A stretch of DNA of 64,000 bases, from assembly GCF_037325665.1 (NCBI RefSeq), contig NC_090258.1, positions 39,357,054 to 39,421,053 on the forward strand, given 5' to 3'. Below the pieces are notes generated by a model, which saw only the letters and a list, made by a program, of their open reading frames with translations, was not told where the DNA came from and made no database searches. Of the stretch, positions 1-12,200 are shown one piece after another. Each line of letters begins with the position of its first letter. Within the stretch, counting starts at the first letter, position 1. This DNA is from Littorina saxatilis (Eukaryota > Mollusca > Gastropoda > Littorinimorpha > Littorinidae). Both the position numbers and the translations under genes were made by a program.

Positions 1-538
1 CTGTAACCCCCTATACTTCAAAATAACATGATACAACTTAGTGTGCAAGTCAGACTAATTCAAATATGCTTTATATTTAGCTGTTTCGGGTTGATGAGAG
101 CATTATTTGAAGCACACCAGGAAACTAAAGAAGCTTATCAAAAACAGAGTGAAATCAAGTGAAACTATCAACTTCCACAAAAAGAAAACTATTTGTTATA
201 TTTTTTTTAAATCTCGAGGGCGAGTTATGGTTTATTTCCAGCAAGCTTCTTAATGAATTAATGAAAATAGGCTTTAGCTTTTATTTTCTTCGATTTGTTG
301 AAGGTGGTCCATATTAGGGGACTCACACATACTTTGAGATTTTGCTATTATTTTTTGTTTGCAGGAGAAACTCGGGGTCAAGGCTGCTAAATTGTAACAA
401 ATACGGTCTTAGCTGTCATATAAAGCAATTTTTGTGTTATAAAAGCGTTGGCTGTGGACAGAAACGAGTCCGTTTTAGGCAGCAAATTTAGAGTGAACCA
501 TGCCAAAAGTGAAACAAGTCGCGTAAGGCGAAAATACA
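1..538. other. Unassigned flank; possible 10-codon terminal exon at 365-397
   Basis: No clear gene. A pyrimidine-rich stretch ending in AG at 364 is followed by a short open frame (EKLGVKAAKL, then TAA at 395-397), which would fit a splice acceptor and the last codons of a gene on the + strand. Nothing upstream in the window confirms it, and a GGTGGTCCATATTAGG phrase at 303 recurs at 1511, so the surroundings are at least partly repetitive. Treat the exon as a weak possibility only. Confidence 0.2.
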
Positions 539-1372
539 ACATTTAGTCAAGCTGTCGAACTCACAGAATGAAACTGAACGCAATGCAATTTTTCAGCAAG
601 ACCGTATACTCGTAGCATCGTCAGTCCACCGCTCGTGACAAAGGCAGTGAAATTGACAAGAAGAGCGGGGTAGTAGTTGCGCTGAGAAGGATAGCACGCT
701 TTTCTGTACCTCTCTTTGTTTTAACTTTCTGAGCGTGTTTTTAATCCAAACATCATATCTATATGTTTTTGGAATCAGGAACCGACAAGGAATAAGATAA
801 AAGTGTTCTTAAATCGATTTCGGAAATTTGATTTTGATAATAATTTTTATATGTTTAATTTTCAGACCTTGTTTTTAATCCGAATATAACATATTTATAT
901 GTTTTTGGAATCAGAAAATGATGAAGAATAAGATGAACGTAAATTTGGATCGTTTTATAAAAAAATAATTTTAATTACAATTTTCAGATTTTTAATGACC
1001 AAAGTCATTAATTAATTTTTAAGCCACCAAGCTGAAATGCAATACGGAAGTCCGGCCTTTGTCGAAGATTGCTTTACAAAATTTTCAATCAATTTGATTG
1101 AAAAATGAGGGTGTGACAGTGCCGCCTCAACTTTTACAAAAAGCCGGATATGACGTCATCAAAGACATTTATCGAAAAAATAAAAACAAAATGTCCGGGG
1201 ATGTCATACCCAGGAACTCTCATGTCAAATTTCATAAAGATCGGTCCAGTAGTTTACTCTCAATCGCTCTACACACACACACGCACACACACACACACAC
1301 ACACATACACCACACCCTCGTCTCGATTCCCCCCTCTACGTTAAAACATTTAGTCAAAACTTGACTAAATGT
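539..1372. mobile_element. Short non-autonomous element with 13-bp inverted ends
   Basis: The left end ACATTTAGTCAAG (539-551) and the right end CTTGACTAAATGT (1360-1372) are perfect inverted repeats. The right end is itself a 27-bp palindrome (1346-1372). Inside are two diverged direct copies of an AT-rich phrase containing 'TATATGTTTTTGGAATCAG' (about 745-790 and 870-915) and a CA microsatellite near the right end. A second, left-truncated copy of the same right end lies at about 56707-56790. There is no coding capacity. No target duplication is obvious, so the superfamily is left open. Confidence 0.6.
1268..1311. repeat. (CA)n microsatellite
   Basis: Dinucleotide run of about 22 units with two interruptions, inside the 3' part of the 539-1372 element. 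The other copy of this element (about 56.7 kb) has a shorter CA run at the same place, so the microsatellite travels with the element. Confidence 0.9.
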
Positions 1373-2282
1373 AAAAAAGAGAAAAAGCCTAACGGTTTTG
1401 AGGTTTGTGTTTCTGCAACTCTTTTGACATGTGCAAGTTGTCCAGAGAGGGTGAATACAGCCAATAAAAAAAATGTGAGCGCGCTAGCGCCGTTAGTTTG
1501 TCAGAACAGGAGGTGGTCCATATTAGGAGCCGGTCCATATTACTGAGGAGCCCTTCCCCTATGTGGGATCGATCGTATCCTATGTCTTTAAAAACGTACG
1601 TCATAGGCGAAGTGATCAGCAGTAGATCAGTCACTTTGAACACCAAAGCGATCTACCAAACCGTCGTTTTCCTGAATTTTGGCATATGACTCGATTCTTG
1701 GCGATCAGTTTGATGTTTTTGTGCTTTAGACGAAGTAAATCATTCTCCATGAAATTTTTTCTCTAAAACAAGATGGACAATTCATGATTTAACATTCCTT
1801 GATCTTTCTATCCATTCCAGGTACAAATATAAACACTTTATCACAATAAAAATAATCCGTCAGTTTTGGCCGTTTTGCTGAAAAGTTGTCCAAAGTGAGT
1901 TATGGCGCTGCCACACCTTGACGATTTTGACAGCGTATACCAACGTATCAACATTTCCTTAAAACGCTCGCCGCTGACCTATATCATGCGATGGTTTTTT
2001 CTCCTTTAATCTTTGGCTTATACAAAGTGTATTCATAACGAGCTGGACATATACATATTGTGATAGTAACTTATATAGAAGGTTTTGATAACTTATAGAA
2101 AACTTATACCAACGATAGTCTGACTTATGCATAGCGCGCGGCAGCGTATCGCCGACGATCACGTGTCGTAGCCTATAAACAGGCTGCCGCTCGACGATTC
2201 AAATGTTTGTCCGATTTTTATACCTTTATATGTAAATAGTGGACACACATTATATGTGTATCTATATATATATATACGACTT
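1373..2282. other. Intergenic stretch, nothing recognised
   Basis: Short open frames only, none with recognisable domains. The phrase GGTCCATATTA occurs twice (about 1515 and 1532), and once more before the 539 element. Confidence 0.6.
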
Positions 2283-2294
2283 GTGTGTGTGTGT

Positions 2295-2345
<51 letters not shown>
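2283..2345. repeat. (GT)n microsatellite
   Basis: About 30 GT units with one TATG interruption. It leads directly into a diverged repeat (2346-2603) that contains the phrase GCGTTTATCTCCCTTCCTTC, seen again at about 2995. Confidence 0.9.
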
Positions 2346-2346
<1 letters not shown>

Positions 2347-2603
2347 GCGATGCACGGCCAAAGTTCTCGATGGATCTCTTTCAAATTTGGTGGCCATATT
2401 CAGGAACACCCCGGACACAACCTGGTCGATGAGATATTTCAACACGTGCTCTCAGCGCGCAGCGCTGAACCGATTTTGGTTTTTCTCTGGATCCATTCCC
2501 AGTAACTCTTCCTTATCTTCTCCGGTGTTTTCAGCGTTTATCTCCCTTCCTTCGTGTGGCGTCAATCCATATTCCCGTTTCTATTTTTAGAAGGTCATTG
2601 TCG

Positions 2604-2918
2604 ACAACGCTCAATCCATAGCTCAGTTGGTAGAGCGCTGGACTTGTGATCGAAAGGTCGCAGGTTCGAATTCGGGCCGGGACGGACACGGGTCAACTTT
2701 ATGTGCAGACCCAGAGACGGAAGCCATGTCCCACCCCCGTGTCATCACAATGGCACGTAAAAGACCTTGGTCATTCTGCCATAAGTGCAGGTGGCTGAAT
2801 ACACCTAAACACGCAGACACCTGGGTAGCGCGACTCCGTTGCTGCTAGCTTTCCACTGGGAGGAAGCGACCCGAATTTCCCAGCGATGGGACAATAAAGT
2901 AATGCAAATGAAAAATGA
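2604..2918 (+). mobile_element. tRNA-derived SINE inside an older repeat
   Basis: The head resembles a tRNA: an A-box-like TAGCTCAGTTGGTAGAGCG near 2621-2639 and a B-box-like GGTTCGAATTC near 2662-2672. It is followed by a body of about 230 bp and an A-rich tail. It is flanked by two related phrases (ATATTCCCGTT...AGAAGGTCA at 2570-2603 and 2920-2955) that belong to the surrounding repeat. The anticodon-like loop does not pair cleanly, so this is a SINE and not a functional tRNA gene. Confidence 0.7.
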
Positions 2919-3120
2919 AATATTCCCGTTATACTATTCTTAGAAGGTCACTGTCCCGGCGAAGCCGGGTATTACTCTTCTCCAGTGTTTTGCGCGTTTA
3001 TCTCCCTTCCTTCGTGCGGTGCGCCGGCAAAGCCGGCGTACACTCGGCAAAGCCGGGTCCCCGGCGCAGCCGGGTATTCGGCTCGACTTCTTCCCGGCGA
3101 AGCGGGTATTCATCTAGTAT
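2919..3120. repeat. Repeat rich in short GC hairpins
   Basis: Phrases of the type CCGGCGAAGCCGGGTA occur several times (2955-3110), each able to fold on itself. The block shares its ATATTCCCGTT and GCGTTTATCTCCCTTCC phrases with 2516-2603, so the two are copies of one repeat separated by the SINE. Confidence 0.5.
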
Positions 3121-3357
3121 ATACATATATATGTTGTTTATTTTTTCACAAGTGTTTCATTTTTAAACTTTTAAACTTTTTTTTTAAACCAGAAGGTCAC
3201 AGTGGCTCTGGATTTTATCATCTCTTATCAAATTATCATTATGAATTAAAGATTCAGTTTTTAATGGTCCTTTCACAAGGGAGATAACACATGTGAAGAA
3301 CTTGAAGATATCTAGACTCCATTCCTTTGTAAGGATTTTAATATATATGTTTTATCG

Positions 3358-3720
3358 TCCCCCCCCCCCCCCCCCCCATATTTACGGAGAGCGGGTCCCA
3401 GGTCCCGGTCAACTGACGTGGTCTGGCTTGCTTGGTCCTGTCTTTTCGGAGGGAGATTTTTTCTTCATTCATCATATTACCCCAATCCTATGTCTTTAAG
3501 AGGCCAATAGCCTACAGGACATCATTTCCCTCTTCATTCGATTCAAATCATAACTGCACTAGACAATCTCAGTATCAACATCACCGTCGATGATAAAAAA
3601 AATCTTCTTTTTTTTTTGACAGCCGGGGTGGGGGGGGGGGGGGGGGGGGGGTGGGTGGGTGGGGTGGGGTGGGGTGGGGAGGGGGGGGGGGGGTCCGGAA
3701 CCCCAATCCTGTCCTTAAGA
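3358..3720. repeat. Homopolymer tracts and a diverged ~110-bp direct duplication
   Basis: A poly-C run lies at 3359-3378, and a G-rich tract with GGGGT units at 3625-3715. The sequences 3482-3590 and 3703-3822 are diverged direct copies of each other (both contain AAGAGGCCAATA and CTGCACTAGACA), so the G tract sits between tandem copies. The tracts may contain length errors. Confidence 0.6.
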
Positions 3721-4141
3721 GGCCAATAACCTACAGGACATAAATATTCCTCTTAATTCGATTCAAATCATAACTGCACTAGACATCTCAGTAGGCTATC
3801 AACATCACCGTATCAACATCACCTTCGTGCCGAAGAACACTTCATGGAGTCTTGAGGAGTATTGACGGATTCCTTCTGCGAACCCCATTTTTTCATACCA
3901 ATTCCCCTAAACGCTGCCAATACGCCATTACACGGTAGCTGTCAGTTAGAAACACGTCCAGTAAGTTGTGTGGTCGTCCGGACCACGTCCAACACGTCAA
4001 CACGTCCAAAACGTCAATATGCGTTGGAGAGAAGTTCGACATAGGTTCAAAGCAAGTTAGAAATACGTTTTGGGTACGGCAAGAGATTATCACGACGTGT
4101 GTCCACTCAGAGTAACTTACAAGGAACGCTGGCTAAATCGT

Positions 4142-4440
4142 CAAGGGCAGGGGCGGAGCAGTTAAGCCAGAGGCCGGAGGGGGGGGGGGGGGGGGGGTAC
4201 AACCTGGGGTCTGAGGGGCTAAGCCCCCCTGAAGCTGAAGAATTTTAGCTATTTTATAAACAATTTGTGGCTTATTCTTGATTTTAAACATGATCAACTG
4301 GTGTCAGCAGCCACTCATTATTTATTTTAAAGAAATGTTGTTTTTCCACAGACAGAAAAACTATTTTTTTGTTTGTTTTGACAGCCGGGGGGTTCCGGAA
4401 CCAATGTAAACCCCCCCCCCCCCCCCCCTGAAGGGCCGTT
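4142..4440. repeat. Repeat bounded by poly-G and poly-C tracts
   Basis: Sequence between a G run (4180-4198) and a C run (4412-4430). It contains TTTGACAGCCGGGG...TCCGGAACC, also seen at about 3612-3703, so it is a dispersed repeat. No reading frame of note. Confidence 0.45.
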
Positions 4441-4487
4441 ACGCCCAAATCCCATGACGACGTCGAAATGCAGATCAGTGGGTATAA

Positions 4488-4964
4488 CTAAAGGGAAATA
4501 ACTTTTTTATTTTTTTTATTTTTTGTTTTCGTCTTTACACTTGTTCCTTGTCCCGTTGTGCTCTCACACCGCCCCGTCCCTGCACTCACTGCTCCAACCA
4601 CCCCTGAATTTCGTTCCGCTGCCAGACTCTTGTCGATCAGACGCTCCAGGGTGGGGGATGTCGGGTCGCTGCGGTAGGCTACCCTCGGAAGATGACACTG
4701 CACTTCTGCTGAGTCACTTCGACGGTGTTCAGTAGTGGGTCTGTCCCGAGCTAACGGACGCAGCCCACTACCTACTATGCCCCCTACTAACGACATTGAC
4801 TTTTCAAGTCGCGGAGCCAGACTAAGTGAGCGTCCCCCCCAGAACGTCACACGTTGAAGACTGACAGCAGAACTACTATTCAGGGAAGGATCGAACAGGA
4901 ACACTGAGACCAGGGTCACCGCCATGAGAGCTCCGGGCATGAAAGGCCACAAGAGCAAGGACAA
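4488..4964 (-). CDS. Unrecognised open frame, 158 codons
   Basis: The frame is open over 158 codons with no recognised domain. The first ~25 residues are hydrophobic (LLLWPFMPGALMAVTLVSVF) and could be a membrane or signal segment; the C-terminal end is Lys/Thr-rich and low complexity. It is an isolated frame with no visible partner exon and may be chance. I would not assign a function. Confidence 0.2.
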   Translation of the reverse strand: MSLLLWPFMPGALMAVTLVSVFLFDPSLNSSSAVSLQRVTFWGGRSLSLAPRLEKSMSLVGGIVGSGLRPLARDRPTTEHRRSDSAEVQCHLPRVAYRSDPTSPTLERLIDKSLAAERNSGVVGAVSAGTGRCESTTGQGTSVKTKTKNKKNKKVISL

Positions 4965-5237
4965 TATAATATTTTATTACCAATTCAGTGCCCCATATGG
5001 CTTTTTGACCAATCAGGACGGATTCTAGGTGACCTGTTAAATGTTATAACGTTCAGGCAGGGACCCTTTTTGTTTATCAAGCTAAAAATTGACAAAACAA
5101 ATTAAAAATTTAAATCAACAATATCAGCGTGATTTATTCTACAGAATGACACTTCAAATGCTGTCAGATAATACTCTCTTTATCTACAAAAATACCGATA
5201 AGCGAGTTTTGTCGGTGGGTGCTTTACGGAACAGCAA

Positions 5238-5570
5238 CCCAATAAACATGCCAGAACTGGGCCACTGCTGGCTTTTTGCTGGCAAGTTTGGTAAAGCTGG
5301 CCATAAAAAAACCAACACTGGGCCAATTATGGTTTGCCAACAAAGGCCCAGTTATGGCTTGCCATCACTGGCCCATCTCTGGCATTCCAGTAATATTGTC
5401 GGCCAGTAAAATGCCTTAATTGGCCCACTGTTGGCACGCCATTGGTGGCCCAGTGCTTGTTTGCCAGCATTGGGCCATAGGTGGCGATTTGCTGGCAATT
5501 ATAGGTGGGTTTTTGCTGGCACGCCAGCAGTGGGCCAATGCTGGATAATTGCTGGCAAGAAGATCTGCGA
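5238..5570 (+). repeat. CTGGCAA/TGGCCCA repeat block, left copy
   Basis: A block of diverged short units built around TGGCCCA, GCTGGCAA and TTTGCTGGC. Its outer 35 bases from CCCAATAAACATGCCAG onward match, inverted, the right edge of the block at 13470-14109. It may be one terminal inverted repeat of a larger element (see findings) or a solo copy. Open frames here are by-products of the repeat. Confidence 0.6.
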
Positions 5571-5728
5571 CAGCACAGCGGTATGACTTTCTCACTTGGA
5601 GTGACGTAATGTACAAACAAATGTCGAAATATCTTGACGTCACTCGTGATGATGACGCATTGTCAACTAAATCCGGCCCGCGGTGGTTCTGCAGATGTCC
5701 GGTTATTTGTTTTGCATTCAACTTCAAG

Positions 5729-5982
5729 GAATTTCCAAAGCACCTTCTTCGATTTCAGTACGCGTCCGATCTCCTCCGGCTAGAAGCAAGCGTGGTGAGT
5801 TTCACAAACAGTTGTGTGAGCAGGTCGTCGCAACGGCGTTAGATCTAGTATCTTCTTGTTCTTTTCCTCCGTTGTCGGTCTTTTTTTCAACTTTCTTCTG
5901 CTGGACGTTTGAGTCAGTTCGCAAAATATAATAGACTTTAAGAAGTCGTCCTCTCTGTAAGAAAGAATCTGCGCGCGCACGC

Positions 5983-6044
<62 letters not shown>

Positions 6045-6098
6045 CCGCGCGCGCGGTTGTGTGTGTGTGTGTGTGTGTGTGTGCGCCCGCGCGCGCGG

Positions 6099-6150
<52 letters not shown>

Positions 6151-6520
6151 CTTTTTCCTTTCTTTGTGTGATTGAGTTTGTTTTGTCTCTGTCAAAAGAA
6201 AAGCACCATAGGCATTACCATAAGCTTACTTGTAACCAAACAAATTGCATCTTGTGAATGTTGACATTGAGTATGTGTCTATTCACTCCAGGACAAAGAT
6301 TTGTGCAAGTGTCTGACTGCCCAACTGGATAAGATGCAGCTCGCCTGGGTCTCAGTTCCTGAGAGAAACGCAAGAGAGCTGTCCGAGACAACGTAAGCTT
6401 CGCAGGTTAGATCAAAATACATATTCCTGTTGACCCCTTACTTCTGCTTGGCATTTTAGTCAGTTCAGAAAATATGATAGATTACAAGAAGTCGTCCTCT
6501 CTGTGAGAATGCCTCTGTGT

Positions 6521-6577
<57 letters not shown>

Positions 6578-6681
6578 TGTGTGTGTGCGCGTGTGTGTGT
6601 GTGAGCGCGCGCGCGTGCGTGCGTGCGTGTGCTGTTTGCTTGCATGCCTGCGTGTATGCTTGCGTTTGTTTGGTTGTTTGG

Positions 6682-6749
<68 letters not shown>

Positions 6750-6994
6750 TATGGAATAATGAATTAAAACCAACAAAACTCGTTTGCTTTCATGTTTCAA
6801 GAGGTGAACGGCAGGAGGACTTGAGAGTTTCAATGGCTTACCGTAGGCTACGACGTCAGGACAAAGAAAAGAAGCGTTATCTCAACGTTGCGGATGCGAA
6901 CAGAGAAATGACAGAATCAAGACAATCCTACGGAGGTTTACTGGGAAGTGAACAAGAAACATTCCTGCCTTTGGTCATCATGTCTCGAGTGTGA
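5729..6994 (+). CDS. Candidate three-exon gene end, product unknown
   Basis: Three segments fit splice rules and keep one frame: 5729-5794 (acceptor AG at 5727-5728, donor GTGAGT), 6292-6392 (acceptor TCCAG, donor GTAAGC) and 6802-6994 (acceptor TTTCAAG, stop TGA at 6992-6994). Phases 0 and 2 match across the joins. An AATAAA lies at 7013-7018, just after the stop. The deduced ~119 residues are charged and helical in character ([16 protein letters not shown]), without a domain I recognise. The 5' end is unclear; the frame is open further upstream. It could be a host gene end or cargo of the surrounding repeat-bounded region. Confidence 0.4.
5915..6150. repeat. (GT)n compound microsatellite in intron 1
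   Basis: Starts with a unique-looking lead (AAGAAGTCGTCCTCTCTGT) and then about 165 bp of GT with two CGCCCGCGCGCGCG interruptions. The same lead precedes the microsatellite in the next intron, so both derive from one copied segment. Open frames encode poly-Cys-Val or Thr-His by repetition only. Confidence 0.85.
6459..6750. repeat. (GT)n microsatellites in intron 2
   Basis: The same lead as at 5915 (GTCAGTTC.GAAAATAT...AAGAAGTCGTCC) followed by GT runs at 6515-6602 and 6685-6748, with a GC-rich and TTGC-rich spacer between. Confidence 0.85.
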
Positions 6995-7018
6995 AATTTA
7001 GAACGCTGTACAAATAAA

Positions 7019-8680
7019 ATAAAACAGTGAGCAACTGAAAACAAAGCGTACGTTTCTGTAATGTTTCGGTAATGAGTCGTTGCTGTTTGGAAGCTTTACA
7101 TTTGTTTTGTTTTTAATATATATTACTGTATTGTTGTTGTGCCCGCTATAACTGCGTTGATGACGATATTCTGTCAAAACCACTGCCTTTACTTGCCAGA
7201 TAAGTTACACGACAAATGTGATTAGCATTTCAATTGCATTTTACTGATGAATTTGATAATTACGCATGTGACGAATGGAATTCGTGTATCGACTCCCTCT
7301 CTCATATTAATCGAGACTTCACTAGTTGCGTACACAAAACGAGGTTAAATGACCGAGACTACGTCATGACGACACTGTATACATATGACGTCAACGCTCG
7401 CGCCATTAGTCCAAAACTAGTGCAGCGTACAAGGCAAGAATGTGTTTATCTTCATGGAAAGAAATTTAAACGAAGAGAGCAAAAGAAAACAGCGTGCATT
7501 GGTATTAATTCGTGAATATGAACTGTACATATATTCAGTTGAGGTTGCTAGGATGCAATGCTCTGACCGTTTCATTGACTCCAAGATGGCAGCAATCAAC
7601 GAAGCCACGTAGATTGCACCAGCATATGTTTCACCTTCCGTGGACGGATTTCCACATTTTTGCGATCTCCAAAGGTCCACTAACCGCAGGTAAAACACGC
7701 TAATACATTTTAACATTATTGATTCACAGGAAAACACAGGTATTGTTCATTTTTCCATGTGTTTGTGTCAGTCTGTGAACTCTTGTTTCTGTGTTGTTTT
7801 AGAGAAACAAATTGAATGATATCGATGGAAATCATACTTGATAATAACAGATATTGCACGTGTGTGTTGCAGAAGGTGCAAGTGTACAGGGGTGTACAAT
7901 GCTTGTGTAAATGATGTCGTGTGAACACTGTGGGAAGGGCAACGTCAGCGGTAACCACGGAAGGAACCACCAACGTCCCCAAGTGTCACCCAGATCGAGT
8001 TTATCATGATGAGTAGACTACTTTATATTTTGTGAACATTAACACACCATCACGTCTTCATTTGTGTAAACCGAAATACATTTTCAACGAGAAGAAGAAG
8101 TACGTTCCGCTCTTCGATGCTAAACGTCGACGCAACAAGAAGAAGAAAGACAATGTTGTTACGTGTGTGTGAAATCACACCAGAGAAATCATAATCTATA
8201 AAACTTTCATTTGAAGGTTCTAAGAGAAAGGGATTGATGTCTGCAAGAATGATCACGTGCATGTTTTTGAAAGTACAGAATTATTAAATTTCTTATTACT
8301 TCTTTGCACTTGTCTCTGTTAAACACTGATCAGCCCTAGAACGAGAACCAGACGTCACAATGGGGGCTCGAGTCACGGGATATTGAATCAACGTTTTACT
8401 TTCGATCCAGCCGTTCCAAATTTTTCTCGTTTCAAAATTGCTGTAGGTTTCTTGCATGTCGATTTGTATTGTATATGTTCGTACTTCATCGCCATCGTCT
8501 CATCATATAATTTTATTTATTTACCTTTAGTTATATTACTTATCACAGATCTATAACTCAACGTGTGCCCTATCACACGGTAAAATAAAAACTGGAAGTG
8601 TTGTCAGCTGAAACGACACGTTAAAAAATCAATATTTAGCGAGACCACTTTTGATTTGTTAGCTCCCAATTTTATTTGTG
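7019..8680. other. Mostly unassigned; short exon-like pieces
   Basis: No long frame. A candidate donor site follows CCGCAG at about 7689. A 31-codon frame from 7909 begins MSCEHCGKG. A basic frame over about 8048-8171 reads KYIFNEKKKYVPLF and then KRRRNKKKK. None is backed by homology or consistent splicing, so they are only noted. Confidence 0.3.
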
Positions 8681-9270
8681 GTGTTCCAATTCATCAGTGT
8701 GATAGTATTCTTGCACGTACTATCGGAACCATCATTTCCCTTAGTTTGTTCTAAATTACGCGGGAGGTTGGTGGGAGTCAGGTACCTAAGAGGTAAGGAT
8801 TTAATACCTGTATTTCCCTGTGAAGCCCTATATAATCGACTTGTGGATATCAGTCGTATTTACTTGATGTAGAAGTGGCTGTAAATTAATCTACACAGTA
8901 AATGATGCGAATTGACAGTTGAGTTGATACATCTTGTATATTCAACGTTCGATCGAGTGAAAGATTGATCTTTTCGCCAGAAAGAGTCAAATAAAGTTTA
9001 CAGTGTAAGTTCTCGTTAGTAGATAGAAGTAAACTGACTCACGATAGAACGTGGAAACATAACTCTTTGGGTGGTTGTGTGGAAACGTAACGTAACATAC
9101 GTTGAAGAATTATTTCAAAGTACAGTAGAAGTAGAGCTAAACTAGGACTTGCATTTTGTGCACGAAGGCGCCGCCCGACTGTTTCTTTTTGTAATTTGAT
9201 CCGAAATTTAGTAGCTCGACGGTGTTTGAGCAACATACATTTTGTACGTTTTGGAATAATACGCGAGGTG
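8320..9270 (+). promoter_or_regulatory. Leader or possible LTR region of the Gmr1-type element
   Basis: Upstream of the gag start there is a TATATAA at 8829-8835 and an AATAAA at 8990-8995, the promoter and polyadenylation pair expected inside an LTR. No second copy of this stretch was found in the window and no primer-binding site is convincing, so an LTR is only suspected. Confidence 0.3.
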
Positions 9271-9274
9271 ACTT

Positions 9275-12200
9275 ATGAGTGACGACAGTTCCCCAGCTCA
9301 TAATTTTAGAAAGTCCACCATCGCAGCCCAGTTGGCACGGAAACAGCCGGCCGACAAATCGCTTCCCATAGTAACCACAGATAAGAAGGGAAGAAAAACC
9401 CTTACTGTCGGTAACGATCGGGAAGAGGTGATAGACTCGTTACCAATTCCTGCTGACGAAGAAGAGAGTGTTCATCTCTCTCTTCAAGTTGACAGCAACC
9501 GTAACGACGAAGAGGTTGATCCACAGGCGTGCACGGACGTGTCACCTGTAAATATGTCTCAGTCCACAAGTGTAGATCCGCTAGAGTTGACTAGACAGCT
9601 AATGGCCGAAGGACAGTTGTTGGGGTTAGAAGGAGCCGAGTTGCGTGCATTTGTTCTTGATCAGAAAGAGAAGCAACAAACTCGCGAAGAACGAGAACGT
9701 GATGCTGAACGACAAGAACGTGCTGAACGACAAGAACGTGATGCTGAACGACAAGAACGTGACGCTGAACGACAATTCCAACTGGAACAGTTGAAAATCC
9801 AGAACGCCAACCAAGAGGGCAACAGGAACAACAACTCGCCAGGACGTATTCGCGAAGATGATGGTTTCAAGCCCAAGATTCCTTTTCTAGACGACCGTGA
9901 TGACATCGAGAGCTGGTTCCATCAGTTCGAGCATTATGCTCGAGACTGTAACCTGAGTGATGCAGCAAAAGCTTCACGTGTAGTGTACTTTCTGAAGGGT
10001 AAGGCGAGAGTCATCTTCTCAAAGCTGAACGAGGAAGACGCTAATGACTACGACACTCTCAAACACGCTTTGTATGAGGGCTTCCAACTCACTAGCGAAG
10101 ATTATAGAAAGAAGTTTCGCCAAACCAAGAAAAGCGCCACTGACACGTATAAAGAGCACATCACGAAGCTAGAACGGTATCTAGACAAGTGGGTGGAATT
10201 AGCAGAATGCGACCAAGATGTAAAAGATCTCAAAGATTTGTTGGTCCGTGAGCAGGTGTTGGACACCCTTCCGCCTGACCTCGCCGTTCACATTAGGGAT
10301 AGAGACCCTAAGAGCGCCAAAGAGATTGGGATGATAGCCAACACATATCAACAATCTAGATCGAACGTCAAAACTTCATCGACGTACGTCAAGCCTGAAA
10401 AACGTCGTTCTCCCCAAGAAGAAACAAGAATAGCTGCTCCATTAACAAAACCCGCAAATCAAACTCTAAAGGCAAAGTTGAGTGACGCCGAGAGAGAGAA
10501 ACTGCGAGCATCTGGATGTTGTTTCATTTGTAAATTGCAAGGGCATGTCTCTCGTTTTTGTCCAAACAAGAGAGACACAGCAGGTGCAGTTTCATCGAAG
10601 AAAGATACACTTGAGACACCGATCCTCTTAGAAAAACTTTGCGGAAATTGCAAGGAAAAGAAATGTGCCGAAGTGGTACCAGTGAAGCTGAATGGAACAA
10701 TTGTCAACGCTTTGAGAGACACTGGATGTACTGGTATCATTGTCAGCAAGAAGTTTGTGCCTAAGGAGGCATATTCAGCGAAAATGAAGGAGACTACTCT
10801 GGCAGAGAAAGACTCCAAGAAGATGTACCACACCGCCGTGGTGCACATCGATTCACCCTACTTTGACTCCGAGACAGAAGTAACGGTGATGGACGACCCA
10901 ATTTACCCTGTCCTCATAGGTAAATGGTATGGACTAGGTAAAGAGAAGAAATTGACTCCCACATATCCTGTTCGAGACCCAGCGTGGTACCCTGGGACAG
11001 CAGCTGCTGTTACCACGAGAGCACAAGCAACAGAAGACGCCCAGAAACCAAGCTGCAGTCACAAACAGGGAGTCAAGGAAGAAGAAAGACTGTATTCGCC
11101 AGCTGATCTGAAGAGAGAACAGGCAAGTGACCCTTCGTTGAAGACCATCAGGCAATTTGCCAACTCTCCAGAAGGGATCAATGGGATACGATATTCATAC
11201 AAGAAAGAAATCCTGTATAGAACAACGAAAGATCGCCACGGAAACGACCGTTCACTAGTAATCGTTCCGAAGAAACTCAGGAACAAAGTTCTTTCATTTG
11301 GTCACGATCACCCCATGGCAGGACACTTAGGTCAAAGAAAAACATCTGACAGAATTAGAGCAGAATTCTGGTGGCCAGGGTGTGCAGGAGACATTCGTAG
11401 GTATTGCTTGTCCTGTGACACATGCCAAAGAACTGCACCGAAAAGTCAGACAAAGAAAGTCCCTCTGGGAAGGATGCCACCCATCAGTTCGGTTTTCAAG
11501 AGAGTTGCGGTGGATATCATCGGCCCGGTCAAACCTATGTCGGAGAGCAAGAAACAATACATCTTGGTATCTGTTGACTACGCTACCCGATACCCCGAAG
11601 CCGTAGCCCTGAAAAACATCCAAGCAGATACCGTAGCTGAAGCTCTCTGGGAGATGTGGACTAGATTGGGAATCCCAGATGAAGTGATAACGGACCAAGG
11701 CACACAGTTCACCAGCCACCTGATGAAAGAAGTGAACGACTTTCTCAGCATCAAACACCACATGACTGCACCGTTTCACCCTCAAGCGAATGGTTTGGTC
11801 GAAAGGTTCAACTCCACACTGAAGAGCATGCTGAAAAAGTTAGCGATAGATCAACCGAGGGAATGGGACACGTTTATCCCCGCCCTCCTGTTTGCATACA
11901 GAGAAGCTCCACAAGAAAGCATGGGATTTTCGCCGTTTGAGCTGCTGTATGGGAGATCTGTCAAAGGACCCATGCAAGTGCTGCGCCAAACATGGACCGA
12001 AGAAGAAATCTCAGGGGAGCAGAAGACTACAGCGGAATATGTAGTCAACCTCAGGAACAGAATAGAAGAAACGTGCAACGTGGCACGTGAGAACCTGAAG
12101 AAAGCGGCCAGCAAGCAAGCCCATTTCTTCAACAAGAAAACGAAACCAAGGACGCTAGAAGTCGGAAAACGGGTTCTACTTCTACGCCCTGTGAAGAACA

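Noticed and set aside
2621-2690. tRNA gene
   Set aside because: A and B boxes are clear, but the stems pair poorly and a SINE body follows. The same holds for the tRNA-like heads at 15007, 42395, 46270, 47783, 49299, 61665 and 62594.
5984-6150. Long cysteine/valine or threonine/histidine frames
   Set aside because: They come from (GT)n/(CA)n and are open in several frames by repetition only. The same applies at 2283, 6517 and 63316.
7909-8004. Short CEHCGKG protein resembling the start of ribosomal protein L28
   Set aside because: Only 31 codons, the similarity is a few residues, and there is no continuing exon.
8048-8171. Basic C-terminal exon
   Set aside because: The lysine/arginine-rich frame has no AG acceptor at its start and no partner exon.
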